The notes: generated by a model not told the origin, from the letters alone. 64,000 bases of DNA from JAEUIT01 sp044220875 (GCA_044220875.1 JBGAQH010000006.1:1-64000), one strand, 5' to 3'. Positions 26,746-35,596 are shown, numbered from the stretch's first letter. Translations and numbers: made by a program.

Positions 26746-27681
26746 ATGACCCGCAAACGTGCCCATTCGTTCGATCTCGACACCCGCGGCCCGCGCCTCC
26801 AGCGCGTGCTCGCCGACGCCGGCTACGGCTCGCGCCGGGCCTGCGAGGAGCTCATCGAATCGGGCGCCGTCCGCGTCAACGGCGAGCTGGTCGACGCCCT
26901 TCCCGCGTGGGTGAATCCGGCCGAGGATCGGATCGTCGTCAACGGCAAGGCCCTGAAGCCGCCGGAGCGGCACGTCTACATCATGCTCTTCAAGCCCCGC
27001 GGCGTGGTGAGCACCAACAGCGATCCCGAGGGCCGCGTGCGGGCGATCGACCTCGTGAAGCACCCGGCCCATCCGCGGCTCTTTCCGGTCGGGCGGCTCG
27101 ACCTGGATTCGAGCGGACTTTTGCTCCTCACCAACGACGGCGAGCTCGCCAACCGGCTCACGCATCCCCGTTACGAGGTGCACAAGGGCTACGAGGTCAC
27201 CGTCGGCGGCTCGCTCACCGAGGCCGAGGTGAAGAAGCTCGAGGCCGGCATCTTCCTGCATGATGCTGAGGGGGACGGCAAGCGGACCAGCCAGACCTGC
27301 CTCACGATCCGCAAGCGCGACCGCGAGCGGACGATGCTCTACATGGAGCTGCGCGAGGGCCGCAACCGCCAGGTGCGGCGCATGCTGCTCCGCGTCGGCC
27401 ATCCGGTGAAGAAGCTCCGCCGCATTCGCATGGGCCCGCTCGACCTCAAGGGGCTCGCGGTCGGCGAGTGGCGCGAACTGACCGCGAAGGAGCTGTCGAT
27501 GCTCCGCAAGGCCGCGTTCGATCCTGCGAGCGGCGCCGGCGTCGCGTCGCGCGAGCCGAAGCGGCGGGCGACCGGCGGCGCGGCGTCCCGCGCGGCGGGC
27601 GGGTCGGCCGCTCGCTCCACCGGCGACCGGACCCGACGGGCAAGCGCCGGCGGCAAGCGCCCGGCGCGTCGCGAGAGATGA
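26746..27681 (+). CDS. pseudouridine synthase, RsuA/RluB family
   Basis: 311 residues. The N-terminal S4 RNA-binding domain reads RLQRVLADAGYGSRRACEELIESGAVRVNG. The catalytic block GRLDLDSSGLLLLTNDG carries the nucleophilic Asp of GRLD. The C-terminal ELREGRNRQVRRMLLRVGHPVKKLRRIRMGPL pattern places it in the RsuA/RluB/RluE/RluF group, most like RluB (23S rRNA U2605). The last 45 residues are a Lys/Arg/Ala-rich basic tail, common in planctomycete versions. It is followed seven bases later by the DUF429-like gene. Confidence 0.92.
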   Translation: MTRKRAHSFDLDTRGPRLQRVLADAGYGSRRACEELIESGAVRVNGELVDALPAWVNPAEDRIVVNGKALKPPERHVYIMLFKPRGVVSTNSDPEGRVRAIDLVKHPAHPRLFPVGRLDLDSSGLLLLTNDGELANRLTHPRYEVHKGYEVTVGGSLTEAEVKKLEAGIFLHDAEGDGKRTSQTCLTIRKRDRERTMLYMELREGRNRQVRRMLLRVGHPVKKLRRIRMGPLDLKGLAVGEWRELTAKELSMLRKAAFDPASGAGVASREPKRRATGGAASRAAGGSAARSTGDRTRRASAGGKRPARRER

Positions 27682-27687
27682 GCAACC

Positions 27688-28443
27688 ATGATCCTGCACG
27701 GTGTTGACTTCAGTGGCGCCGACTCCGGCGGAGCGGCGAAGATTCGCGTCGTCGAGCGAAACCTCCGGGCCCGCGGCGACGCGGTGAGCCTTCGCGGGCG
27801 CTTCGACCGGAAAACGCTGCTTCGCACGATGATCGAGACGGCGAAGATGCCGGGCGAGCACCAGTGGCGGATCGACGCGCCCTTCTCGCTGCCGATCGAG
27901 ACGCTGGACGCCTTCTCGATCCCGCACGACTGGCTGGCGATGGCCCAGTGGATGGCGGCGTTCGGATCGCCGCGCGGCTGGCGGCACGAGGTCCGGCTCA
28001 CCCACCGCAAGGAGCCGAAGCGGGTCTGCGATCGGGCGGAGTCGACGCCGATGGCCCCGATGAACCTGCGCGTCTTCAAGCAGACCTGGACGCTCATCTG
28101 CGAGGTGCTGCTTCCGCTGGCGGAGGCGGGCGTCCGCATCGAGCCGCTGGCGAACCGCGAATCCTCCGGCACGATGGTCGTCTACGAGGGATGTCCCGCC
28201 TGCGTGCTGCAGCGGCTCGGCTGGCCCGCGCGGGGCTACAAGGGGAAGGGCGATCCGCCGCGCGAGGTGCGGCGCTCGATTGTCGAGCGCCTGCAGTCGG
28301 TCGGCGTCAAGGTGAACGACGCGTTAGCCAGCGAGGCGGTCGAGGACGTCGAGGGCGATCTCCTCGACGCGATTCTCCTCACCACCGCGCCGACGCAGAC
28401 CGTCGTCCCCGCCGAGGCATCGATCGAGGGCTGGGTCTACTGA
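27688..28443 (+). CDS. DUF429-like protein, possible RNase H-fold
   Basis: 251 residues. GVDFSGADSG at the N-terminus, WRIDAPFSLPIE, VVYEGCPACVL and DVEGDLLDAILL at the C-terminus place conserved acidic residues in the order seen in DUF429 proteins, which are predicted to have an RNase H-like fold. The biochemical activity is not known. It lies immediately after the pseudouridine synthase gene, so co-transcription is likely. One of the rare TTA leucine codons is at 28324. Confidence 0.55.
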   Translation: MILHGVDFSGADSGGAAKIRVVERNLRARGDAVSLRGRFDRKTLLRTMIETAKMPGEHQWRIDAPFSLPIETLDAFSIPHDWLAMAQWMAAFGSPRGWRHEVRLTHRKEPKRVCDRAESTPMAPMNLRVFKQTWTLICEVLLPLAEAGVRIEPLANRESSGTMVVYEGCPACVLQRLGWPARGYKGKGDPPREVRRSIVERLQSVGVKVNDALASEAVEDVEGDLLDAILLTTAPTQTVVPAEASIEGWVY

Positions 28444-28485
28444 GGCCGCGTCGCCTGAGGCCGCGTCACCTGAGACCGGCTCACC
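28441..28485. repeat. 15-bp tandem repeat of stop codons (3 copies)
   Basis: Units begin at 28441, 28456 and 28471. The first two differ at one base (TGAGGCCGCGTCGCC and TGAGGCCGCGTCACC) and the third is diverged. The first TGA is the stop of the DUF429-like gene and later units keep TGA in the same frame. The array overlaps the end of the convergent DinB-like gene. Confidence 0.8.
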
Positions 28486-29029
28486 AACGATAGTGGTGAC
28501 GCAGCCACTCGATCTGTCCGATGTGATGGCCGCCGTGCCAGGCGTAGAGCGCCGCGAGCTGCCAGAGGGACATCTCGCGCTCGTACTGGGGATGCCAGAT
28601 GGTCCGCGAGTAGTCGCTCGGAACCATCGCCCGGGCGGTGAAGGTGAGGCGTCCGATGGTCGCCTCGAACATCGACAGCGAGTAGGTGTGCTCGCCGAGG
28701 ATCGCGTCGGGCAGTCGGGCCCAGTCGGTCTCGTTGTAGGGCTTCACCGTCGGGCGCTGCTCGGTCATCGCCAGCTTCCAGCGGACGTAGAAATTGAGCG
28801 TGCTGTCGGCGATGTGGTGGACGATCTGGCGAATCGTCCAGTTCCGGTAGCGCATTTCGAGCTGCTGTTCGCTCAGGCCGTGCACCGCATACCGAAGCCT
28901 GGCGGGCTGGGCGGCGAGGATGTCGATGTGCCGGAAGAATCCGTTGATGTCCAGGGCTTCGGGGGCCTGATAGGGACCGGCCGGGAACTCGGGAGCCTGA
29001 TGCGTCGGGGCGTTGGCGTTGGCGAGCAT
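28481..29029 (-). CDS. DinB/YfiT-like putative metal-dependent hydrolase
   Basis: 182 residues, four-helix bundle type. NWTIRQIVHHIADSTLNFYVRWKLAM and YAWHGGHHIGQIEWLRHHYRW hold the three spaced histidines that bind a divalent metal in the DinB/YfiT (BstA) superfamily. Members include thiol transferases acting with bacillithiol or mycothiol and many of unknown function. IDILAAQPARLRYAVHGLSE matches the N-terminal helix of the YfiT group. ATG 29029 gives ANANAPTHQAPEF. Confidence 0.85.
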   Translation of the reverse strand: MLANANAPTHQAPEFPAGPYQAPEALDINGFFRHIDILAAQPARLRYAVHGLSEQQLEMRYRNWTIRQIVHHIADSTLNFYVRWKLAMTEQRPTVKPYNETDWARLPDAILGEHTYSLSMFEATIGRLTFTARAMVPSDYSRTIWHPQYEREMSLWQLAALYAWHGGHHIGQIEWLRHHYRW

Positions 29030-29107
29030 GGCGGGAGCGTAGTGCGGGGAGGCCGGCGCGGTTCGCCGATTGTGGCTTCGCGCCGAGGAATCCCCTACGC
29101 TGGTGGC

Positions 29108-29344
29108 ATGCCGACCTACGTCTATGAAGTGATCACCAAGGATGGGTCCGTTGGGGAGCGATTCGAGATCGCCCAGAGCATCAAGGACCCGGCGCTCACC
29201 AGGCATCCGCAGACCGGCGAGCCCGTCCAGCGCGTCGTGACGCTGCCCCTCGTGCTCGGCACCGCGCTCGGCGCGAACGCGGAAAGCGGCCCCGGCCCGA
29301 GCGGCGGACACTGCTGCGGCGGCGGTTGCGGCTGCGGACACTGA
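29108..29344 (+). CDS. small FmdB-like protein with a Cys/His-rich tail
   Basis: 78 residues. PTYVYEVITKDGSVGERFEI and RHPQTGEPVQRVV resemble the FmdB/regulatory zinc-ribbon family, but the paired cysteines of that family, usually in the first 40 residues, are absent. Instead the C-terminus ends HCCGGGCGCGH, with four Cys and two His in eleven residues. It could bind zinc or another soft metal through the tail. It is short but looks real: family-like sequence throughout, an isolated position, and a stop before a tandem repeat. Confidence 0.72.
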   Translation: MPTYVYEVITKDGSVGERFEIAQSIKDPALTRHPQTGEPVQRVVTLPLVLGTALGANAESGPGPSGGHCCGGGCGCGH

Positions 29345-29355
29345 GCGGGCGCCCG

Positions 29356-29390
29356 CCCCAACCCCGACCCCAACCCCGACCCCAACCCCG
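29356..29390. repeat. 12-bp tandem repeat (CCCCAACCCCGA), nearly three copies
   Basis: The unit occurs at 29356, 29368 and 29380 (last copy lacking its final base). It lies in the short gap between the convergent FmdB-like and queE genes. No role is evident. Confidence 0.85.
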
Positions 29391-29399
29391 CCCGGCACC

Positions 29400-30107
29400 T
29401 CACACCCCGCGGGTGCCCGGATCCCAGATCAGCTTGTGGAGCTGGGTCTGCATGCGCACCGGAAGGCGATCGGCGAGGATCCACTCGGCGAGCGTGCGCG
29501 GATGGAGCGACGGACAGCCGAGGATCTCGAGGCCCTTGCGCTGCTCGAAGACGGCCGACATGAGCACCGCAGCGCATCGCTCGGCGAGGCGCTCGCGCAG
29601 CACCACGTCCTTGGCCCACTCGTAGTCGGCGCGGTCGGTGATCACGAACTTGATCTCGTCGCGCGGCCGCAGGTCGGCGAGGTTCGACCAGAGGTTGCGT
29701 GCCGCCTCGCCCGAGCCCGGCGTCTTCAGGTCGAGGATGCGGATCGAGCGCGGATCGCAGGGGCGAATGTCGAGCGCTCCCGAGGTCTCGATGAGGACCG
29801 TGTGGCCGGCGTCGCAGAGTCTGGTGATGAGCTGATGGACGCGCTTCTGGGCGAGCGGCTCGCCGCCGGTGATCTCGACCAGCGGACATCCGCAGGCGGC
29901 AACCTGCTCGACCAGATCGTCGATCGACACCGGCGAGCCTTCGCGGAAGGCGTACTCGGTGTCGCAGTACCGGCAGCGGAGCGGGCAGCCGGTCAGGCGC
30001 ACGAAGACGCAGGGGCAACCGGCCCAGGTCGATTCGCCCTGAATGGAAAAGAAGACCTCGTTGATGCGAAGGCTGTCGTCGGCGGTGGTTGGCTGCGGAG
30101 CGGTCAT
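29400..30107 (-). CDS. queE: 7-carboxy-7-deazaguanine synthase (queuosine precursor pathway)
   Basis: 235 residues, a radical SAM enzyme. NEVFFSIQGESTWAGCPCVFVR is the QueE N-terminus; C41-xxx-C45-xx-C48 in TGCPLRCRYCDTEYAF binds the [4Fe-4S] cluster, and LVEITGGEPLAQ follows. It makes 7-carboxy-7-deazaguanine from 6-carboxytetrahydropterin for queuosine in tRNA. queC and queD are not adjacent. The C-terminus (IWDPGTRGV) ends in the usual 'HK..W' region. The start is the ATG giving TAPQPTTADD. Confidence 0.95.
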   Translation of the reverse strand: MTAPQPTTADDSLRINEVFFSIQGESTWAGCPCVFVRLTGCPLRCRYCDTEYAFREGSPVSIDDLVEQVAACGCPLVEITGGEPLAQKRVHQLITRLCDAGHTVLIETSGALDIRPCDPRSIRILDLKTPGSGEAARNLWSNLADLRPRDEIKFVITDRADYEWAKDVVLRERLAERCAAVLMSAVFEQRKGLEILGCPSLHPRTLAEWILADRLPVRMQTQLHKLIWDPGTRGV

Positions 30108-30144
30108 GCGCGCGGCTCGCGGACCCGACGCGGGTCCCGCAACG

Positions 30145-30174
30145 AAAAACCCTCCGCCGTTGAATGGCGGAGGG
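30145..30174 (-). terminator. intrinsic terminator downstream of tRNA-Leu
   Basis: Inverted repeat CCCTCCGCC/GGCGGAGGG followed on the minus strand by TTTTT. It lies 16 bases after the tRNA-Leu 3' end, a classic rho-independent terminator. Confidence 0.9.
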
Positions 30175-30190
30175 CGATGCGTTCAGGCAA

Positions 30191-30276
30191 TGCTCAGGAG
30201 AGGACTCGAACCTCCAAGGGATTTTACTCCCACCAGCACCTCAAGCTGGCGCGTCTGCCAATTTCGCCACCTGAGC
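30191..30276 (-). tRNA. tRNA-Leu (anticodon GAG)
   Basis: The minus strand gives the acceptor stem GCTCAGG with CCTGAGC, discriminator A, D-arm region TGGCGAAATTGGCAGACGCG, anticodon stem-loop CCAGC-TTGAGGT-GCTGG with anticodon GAG, a long variable arm, and GGTTCGAGTCC in the T arm. CCA is not encoded. It reads CUC and CUU codons. Confidence 0.96.
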
Positions 30277-30352
30277 CAATTGGGGCAAGGTCGCGGATTC
30301 TAGCGGCTGTTCGGGAGCGTGCAAGCACATGGCCGTGACCGGCTCCCCAACG

Positions 30353-30381
30353 AAAAAGGGGTGCCCGCCGTCGGGCACCCC
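30353..30381 (-). terminator. intrinsic terminator downstream of the M36-like peptidase gene
   Basis: A perfect 10-bp inverted repeat (GGGGTGCCCG/CGGGCACCCC, four-base loop) followed on the minus strand by TTTTT. It lies about 60 bases after the stop of the metallopeptidase gene. Confidence 0.93.
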
Positions 30382-30443
30382 TCTCGGATCAGAGGAGATG
30401 GACTCAGACGCGGCCGGAACGCCGCATCACCTCAGGTGCTTCC

Positions 30444-33293
30444 TTAGTTGAAGGCACCCAAGAGCATGGCCAGGTCGTCGGCCGCAACGATGCCGTCACC
30501 GTTGAGGTCGCCAGGGCCGGCGGTGCCCCAGGCACCGAGCATGATGGCCAGATCCGCAGCGTCGACGTGGCCGTCGCCGTTGAGGTCCGCCGGGTTTGCG
30601 GCGACGCACTTGTAGCCGCTCACGGTCACGTCATCGACGCCCGCCTCGACGACCGAGCCGGAGCCGAGGTCGCTGGCGCGCCACCGCATCTTCATCGTGG
30701 CGGTCGGGGTGACGAAGTCCGAGATCTTGAAGGACTTGAAGACCCAGGCGTTCGAGTTGTCGCTGACGGTCTCGAGCACGGTCCAGGTGGTGCCGTTGTT
30801 GTTCGAGATCTCGACCGGCATCGTGTCGGCGTTCGGCGACGCGCCGGTGTCGTTGGAGTACCAGCGCCAGTAGCTGACGTAGGCGGCGTCGAAGCCGGTG
30901 GCGTCGAAGGTCGGCGAGACGAGGGTCGTCGTGCCGCCGTCGATGTCAGCCTCACCGAGCGCCCCGCCGACCGAACCCTGACCGGTCACCCAGCACTGCG
31001 TGCCGGCGGCGGTGTGGTCGTCTTCGGGCTGAGCGGCGGTGCCGTTCGGATCGACGCGGACCCACTGGCCGGTGGTGGCGGTGTCACCCGCAACGCCAGC
31101 CTGCCAGCCGGCGCTCGAGATCTCCATCGAATCGGCGAACATGGTGCTCGTCGAGGCCGCGGAGACGGCCGAGTAGGTGGCAGTCGGTGCGCTCGACGGG
31201 CTGGTCTGGGTCTGGTTGGTCGTCGAGGCGGCCTGCACGTAGAACTGCATCGTCGCGAGGCAGGTCGACGCCGGGATGGCGACGGTGTAGTTGTTCGGCG
31301 TGAGCTGGGTCATGTTCACCTGCGTGAACGCGCCGCCGGTGGTCGTCCGGTAGAAGAACTTGCCGGTCCCGGGCTGCGGGGTTCCGGCGACGCCGGAGAC
31401 GTTGACCTTCAGGTTCGTCGAGCCGTTCGGGCTGACGTTCGTGGGCACGCCATCCGGGAAGGTGAACTTGAGGAGCTGGATCGCCGGGGCGGTGAGGCCG
31501 TGCTGGTTGAAGGCATCGGCGATCGTCGTGTAGTTCGGCGTGCCGTCGGTGATGTCGGCGTTGTCGTCATCGAGCGTGAGATAGTCGATGGTGATGTCGT
31601 TGTTGATCGTCGAGGAGCCGGCGTGGAGCGGCACCGAGTTGATCACGATGCTCGCCAGGCGATGGCGATAGTCGCTCGGATAGGCCGCCGCCCAGTTGGT
31701 GCGGAGGTCCCAAACGCAGCCGGAGATGAGCTGGCCGCAGGCGTGAATCTCGCTGCCGCAGGACGAGCAGCTTCCGGCGGAGTACTGGCAGGTGTTGTTC
31801 GCGTCGCGAATGCCCGCAGCGCAGTTGTTCTGGAAGCCGATGCCCGTGATCGACTCGTCGACGGTCAGGATGCCCATGCAATCGCCGAGGCCCTCGCCGT
31901 AGGCGCCCTGGCCGCTGCCGCCCGACTGGACGACATGGTGGCCATACTCGTGGTGCACGACGGTCGAGTAGGAGGTGTTGGCGCAGCCTCCGCCCGCCTG
32001 ATAGAAGTTGATCGACGCGCCGTCGTAGAAGGCGTTGCAGGTCGAGGCGATGTTGGTGTTGATGGTGAACGCGCTGGCGCCCGACTGGCCGGAGATCACC
32101 GGGTAGCCGGGGTTCTGGGCGAGGACGAGATCGTGGATCACGTTCGCCTGGATGTACGCGTTCGTCTGGGCGCGGATGAGCGCGTCGCTGTTCGCCGCGT
32201 TGTGCACGAAGTTGGCCACGCCGCCGCTGATCGGCGAGGTGACGGTCTCCACCGTCGCGGCCGAGTCGTTGACGATGAAGTAGAGGCCCTCGATCTTCGA
32301 CGTGCCGCTGGCCTGGCCGGCGGCCACGCCGGTGGCGGTGAAGTTGCCGTTCACGTCCGCGTATGCGGTGGTCGCGCCGAAGGCGACCTTCGAGTAGGGC
32401 ATGCCGGTGCTGACTTCGGCGCCGCAGAGGTCGGCGCCGCTGCCGACCGTCGCCATGCCGGTGACCGAGCCGGTCACGTTCACGTTGCAGATCTGGTCCT
32501 CGCTGAAGAGGACGCGGCCCGTGGCGGCGTCGACGACGTAGAGGACCTTCTGGTAGCTGTCGGGCTGCACGGGCGAGCCGCCCTGGGCAATGAACTTGTA
32601 GGCAAGCCGCGGAGTCTCGGGCTGCTCATCGACGCCGGCCCAGATCACGGCCTCGAGGGCCGAGACCTTCGGAGCGACCTGGAAGTGGCTCCGGACCGAG
32701 CGCATCAGCTTTCCCTGGTCGATCGAGCTGGGGCTGACCGGTCCGCCCTTGAAATTCGTGGCGAAGGCACCGAGGTCCTTGAGGCAGCTCGAGACCTGCA
32801 CGGCCGGGAAGCCGGCCTCATTCCGCACGAGGACGCGAAGGTCGGCGCGGAAGACCGGCAGGCCGTTGAGGAACTGCGAATAGGTGACGAGGTTGAACTT
32901 GTAGCTGTCGGTGACGCTGTCGTAGACGAGCGGCACGACGCGGGCGCCGTCCGGGAAGGGCCCGATCGGCAGCAGGTTCGCCGGCGTGACGCCGAACATC
33001 GCGGCGTTCGCGCTGACGAAGGAGTCAGCGGTCCCGATGGGCGACGTGCCGGCCGCGAAGGAGCGACCGTAGACGCGGGTGATGTTGCCGCCGCGGATCG
33101 ACACCGAAGTGTTCGGGTGGCTGGCGAGGAAGGCGTCGATCGCCGCCTGGGAGGCGGGCACGACGGCCGGGACGACTTCGTTGGGAACGGCCTGGGCGTT
33201 GGCGCTCGAGACGTGACCGGCCAGGACGACCGCTCCGAGAAGCGATACCGTCAGGGCGAACTTGCTCAGGCTCGGTGTGAAACTCTGCTTCAC
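30444..33293 (-). CDS. secreted M36 (fungalysin)-like metallopeptidase with dockerin-like C-terminus
   Basis: 949 residues with a signal peptide ending SSANAQA. Residues 35-240 look like an FTP-type propeptide (PVFRADLRVLVRNEAGF). The zinc site is H448-E449-x-x-H452 (VVHHEYGHHVV) with E467 of EGLGD as third ligand, as in gluzincins. A CxxC-rich loop (CQYSAGSCSSCGSEIHACG) follows. Residues 640-880 are beta-rich, probably carbohydrate- or protein-binding. The end carries two dockerin-like motifs, DLNGDGHVDAADLAIMLGAWG and DLNGDGIVAADDLAMLLGAF. GTG start with GAGG upstream. A strong terminator follows. Confidence 0.85.
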   Translation of the reverse strand: MKQSFTPSLSKFALTVSLLGAVVLAGHVSSANAQAVPNEVVPAVVPASQAAIDAFLASHPNTSVSIRGGNITRVYGRSFAAGTSPIGTADSFVSANAAMFGVTPANLLPIGPFPDGARVVPLVYDSVTDSYKFNLVTYSQFLNGLPVFRADLRVLVRNEAGFPAVQVSSCLKDLGAFATNFKGGPVSPSSIDQGKLMRSVRSHFQVAPKVSALEAVIWAGVDEQPETPRLAYKFIAQGGSPVQPDSYQKVLYVVDAATGRVLFSEDQICNVNVTGSVTGMATVGSGADLCGAEVSTGMPYSKVAFGATTAYADVNGNFTATGVAAGQASGTSKIEGLYFIVNDSAATVETVTSPISGGVANFVHNAANSDALIRAQTNAYIQANVIHDLVLAQNPGYPVISGQSGASAFTINTNIASTCNAFYDGASINFYQAGGGCANTSYSTVVHHEYGHHVVQSGGSGQGAYGEGLGDCMGILTVDESITGIGFQNNCAAGIRDANNTCQYSAGSCSSCGSEIHACGQLISGCVWDLRTNWAAAYPSDYRHRLASIVINSVPLHAGSSTINNDITIDYLTLDDDNADITDGTPNYTTIADAFNQHGLTAPAIQLLKFTFPDGVPTNVSPNGSTNLKVNVSGVAGTPQPGTGKFFYRTTTGGAFTQVNMTQLTPNNYTVAIPASTCLATMQFYVQAASTTNQTQTSPSSAPTATYSAVSAASTSTMFADSMEISSAGWQAGVAGDTATTGQWVRVDPNGTAAQPEDDHTAAGTQCWVTGQGSVGGALGEADIDGGTTTLVSPTFDATGFDAAYVSYWRWYSNDTGASPNADTMPVEISNNNGTTWTVLETVSDNSNAWVFKSFKISDFVTPTATMKMRWRASDLGSGSVVEAGVDDVTVSGYKCVAANPADLNGDGHVDAADLAIMLGAWGTAGPGDLNGDGIVAADDLAMLLGAFN

Positions 33294-33886
33294 GTGCTAA
33301 ACCTCGTGTGACATGTGGGGAGAAACGGAAGGGCGGTCGGCACGCTGACCACCCCGGAAAATGCGCTGGATCGAAGTGCGTGACGTGGGCTTCGCCGCCC
33401 GCATCGGATGCGAGCGGAAGGCACCCGGACCGTCTGGCCCGGGAACCCGGAGCCCGCAGTCAAGTGCGCGTCACCCGCCGCCGGATGCAGGCGAACCATG
33501 CGATCACCGGGCTCACGATGGAAATCGCGGACCCTTGAGGTTCCGCGGAAGCCGTCGCGCTCGCCGTCGCCGCCCACACCGTCGGTACGAGGCGAATCGC
33601 ACCGGTACCTTTCTCGGACGTCGAACGACGCACCGAGGTGCTCGCCCGCGCGCCGAGTTTGTCGTGAGAGTCCGTCGAGGGCTCCGCGCGCGATGATCAG
33701 TCGCACTCGCGCGAAGCCTCACCGATTCTTGCCGAATCTGTCACAATCGCAAGCGGATTCCGTCAATCGCCAAACGCTGTGCGCAGGTTTACGTCCGCAG
33801 TCGTGGGCGAAAGCCTCATCGCAGGTTCGGTCCATGGGGCAAGATCCCCGCGACGGATGCAGGCGCTTGGTGAGGTTCCCCATCCG
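33294..33886. other. 593-bp divergent intergenic region
   Basis: It separates the leftward metallopeptidase and rightward smpB genes, so two promoters are expected. GAGG precedes the metallopeptidase GTG start. A small RNA upstream of smpB was looked for (tmRNA often neighbours it) but no tRNA-like ends were seen. Confidence 0.55.
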
Positions 33887-34372
33887 ATGGCGAGCAACAA
33901 GAAATCCTCGCAGCACCACGACCCCGTGATCGAGAACCGCAAGGCGCATCACGACTATCACATTGGCGAGACGCTCGAGTGCGGCATGAAGCTCCTGGGC
34001 ACCGAGGTGAAGAGCCTGCGCGCCGGACAGATGAGCATCGGTGAGGGCTGGGTGCGCGGCGAGTCCGAGCCGCCGTCGCTCACGCTCATGGCCACGCACA
34101 TCGGCGACTATCCCCCGGCCGGACCGGGCCAGCACATGCCGAAGCGCCCGCGGGTGCTCATCGCCCACAAGCGCGAGATCCGCAAGCTCACCGCCGAGGC
34201 CCACGCCAAGGGCGGAACGATCGTGCCGCTCCGGGTCTACTTTGTGCGCGGCGTGGCGAAGGTCCTCGTCGGCGTCGGCGTCGGGAAGAACCGCGTCGAC
34301 AAGCGACAGGACCTCGCGAAGAAGACGCATCAGCGCGAGATCGATCGGGCCACGAGCAAGAGGCGACCATGA
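33887..34372 (+). CDS. smpB: SsrA-binding protein SmpB
   Basis: 161 residues. SmpB binds tmRNA and delivers it to stalled ribosomes for trans-translation. The OB-fold blocks NRKAHHDYHIGETLECGMKL, GTEVKSLRAGQMSIGEGW, HMPKRPRVLIAHKREI, GGTIVPLRVYFVRGVAKV and GVGKNRVDKRQDLAKK, plus the basic tail, are all present. The ATG giving ASNKKSSQHHD is the family-like start. It overlaps the next gene as ATGA. The tmRNA gene is not in the window. Confidence 0.96.
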   Translation: MASNKKSSQHHDPVIENRKAHHDYHIGETLECGMKLLGTEVKSLRAGQMSIGEGWVRGESEPPSLTLMATHIGDYPPAGPGQHMPKRPRVLIAHKREIRKLTAEAHAKGGTIVPLRVYFVRGVAKVLVGVGVGKNRVDKRQDLAKKTHQREIDRATSKRRP

Positions 34373-35109
34373 GCAAGCTGGCCAACGCGGGCGAGCGGGC
34401 CGAAGCGGGCGAGCGGCCAGTCACCATCATCACCGGCGCCGGATCCGGCATCGGCAGGGAAGTCGCGCGGCAGCTCCACGCGCGCGGACACCGTCTGGCG
34501 CTCGTCGGGCGCACGCGGGCGAAGCTCGAGGAGACGGCCCGCGCGATTGCGGTCGCCGACGCGCTCTGCATCGCCGCCGACATCGCCGACAGCGAGCGGG
34601 CCGCCTCCTGCGTCGATCGGACGATCGAGCGGTTCGGGCGGCTCGACGTCCTCGTCAACAATGCCGGCATCGCCCCGATCGTGCCGATCGCCGACACCAC
34701 CGAGGAGTTGCTCGAGGAGGTCTTCTTCGCCAACACCTTCGGGCCGGCGTTCCTCATCACCCGGGCATGGCCGGTCTTCGTCGCCCGCCGCGGCGGACGC
34801 GTCGTCAACATCTCGACCATCGGCACCGTCGATCCCTTCAACGGGTTCTTCGCCTACGCGGCGAGCAAGTCGGCCCTCGACTCCTTCACGCGATCGATTG
34901 CCCGAGAGGGACGCTCGCACGGGATCCGGGCCTTCAGCGTGAATCCCGGGGCGGTCGAGACGCCGCTCCTTCGGCAGAACTTCGGCACCAACGTGCTGCC
35001 CGCGTCGAAGGCGCTCGCGCCCGCGGACGTCGCCTCGGTCGTCGTGGCCTGTGCGTGCGGCGAACGGGACGCCGAGAACGGTCAGGCAATCCTGGTGCCG
35101 AGCCCGTAG
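34369..35109 (+). CDS. short-chain dehydrogenase/reductase (SDR)
   Basis: 246 residues, classical SDR. The NAD(P)-binding motif is TGAGSGIG near the N-terminus, NNAG follows at about residue 96, and the catalytic set is Ser of VVNISTIG, then Y-A-A-S-K (YAASK). The first residues (SKLANAGERAEAGERP) are an unusual polar extension. It overlaps smpB by four bases (ATGA), implying coupled translation. The substrate is unknown. Confidence 0.93.
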   Translation: MSKLANAGERAEAGERPVTIITGAGSGIGREVARQLHARGHRLALVGRTRAKLEETARAIAVADALCIAADIADSERAASCVDRTIERFGRLDVLVNNAGIAPIVPIADTTEELLEEVFFANTFGPAFLITRAWPVFVARRGGRVVNISTIGTVDPFNGFFAYAASKSALDSFTRSIAREGRSHGIRAFSVNPGAVETPLLRQNFGTNVLPASKALAPADVASVVVACACGERDAENGQAILVPSP

Positions 35110-35176
35110 TCGGCGATCGCTGCTCGTGCGGCCGCATCACGCCCAGGCGGCGATCGCCGGCGGATCGGCGGAATGG

Positions 35177-35578
35177 GTGAACCCGCAGGCTCACCGGTCC
35201 GATGACGAGATCGTGTCGCTCTTCACCAGAATCCTCCGTTCGGCCCACGATGGCAGTGCCGACCGTCGTCGCGCGGGCCGCGTGCGCATCGAGACGTCGC
35301 TCCAATGCAGCCTCGGCCGCGTGCTCGACCTCTCGGCGGGCGGACTCTCGGTCGTGTCGCGCAAGCCGCTGATGGGCGTCGTCGTCCTCCGCCTCCATGA
35401 CGAGGACGGCGGCATCGAGTGCGAGGCCAAGGTCATCCGCTCGCGGCGGCTCGGCTTCTTCCGCCACGAGGTCGGGCTCCAGCTTCCGCCGCTGGACGAG
35501 CGCGACCACGCGACGCTCAATCGGTTCTGCGCGAACCACCGCGACCGCCTCGACCTCAACGGGCGCCGCGCCGCCTGA
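35177..35578 (+). CDS. PilZ-domain-like protein
   Basis: 133 residues. DRRRAGRVRIETSLQCSLGRVLDLSAGGLSVVSR resembles the PilZ signature of an arginine-rich N-terminal segment and D-x-S-x-x-G that bind cyclic di-GMP, followed by a beta-barrel pattern. GTG 35177 is the chosen start; GTG 35212 is also possible. It lies 67 bases after the SDR gene, probably in the same transcript. A diguanylate cyclase or partner is not nearby. Confidence 0.68.
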   Translation: MNPQAHRSDDEIVSLFTRILRSAHDGSADRRRAGRVRIETSLQCSLGRVLDLSAGGLSVVSRKPLMGVVVLRLHDEDGGIECEAKVIRSRRLGFFRHEVGLQLPPLDERDHATLNRFCANHRDRLDLNGRRAA

Positions 35579-35596
35579 AGCCGCCCTTTGGGGGCG

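Noticed and set aside
30567..33311. 914-codon plus-strand frame opposite the M36-like peptidase
   Set aside because: Antisense shadow of the peptidase; Arg/Asp/Val/Gly-rich with no family pattern, and the minus strand has a signal peptide, zinc site and terminator.
33294..33886. tmRNA gene upstream of smpB
   Set aside because: No tRNA-like ends or tag reading frame were seen in this gap on either strand.
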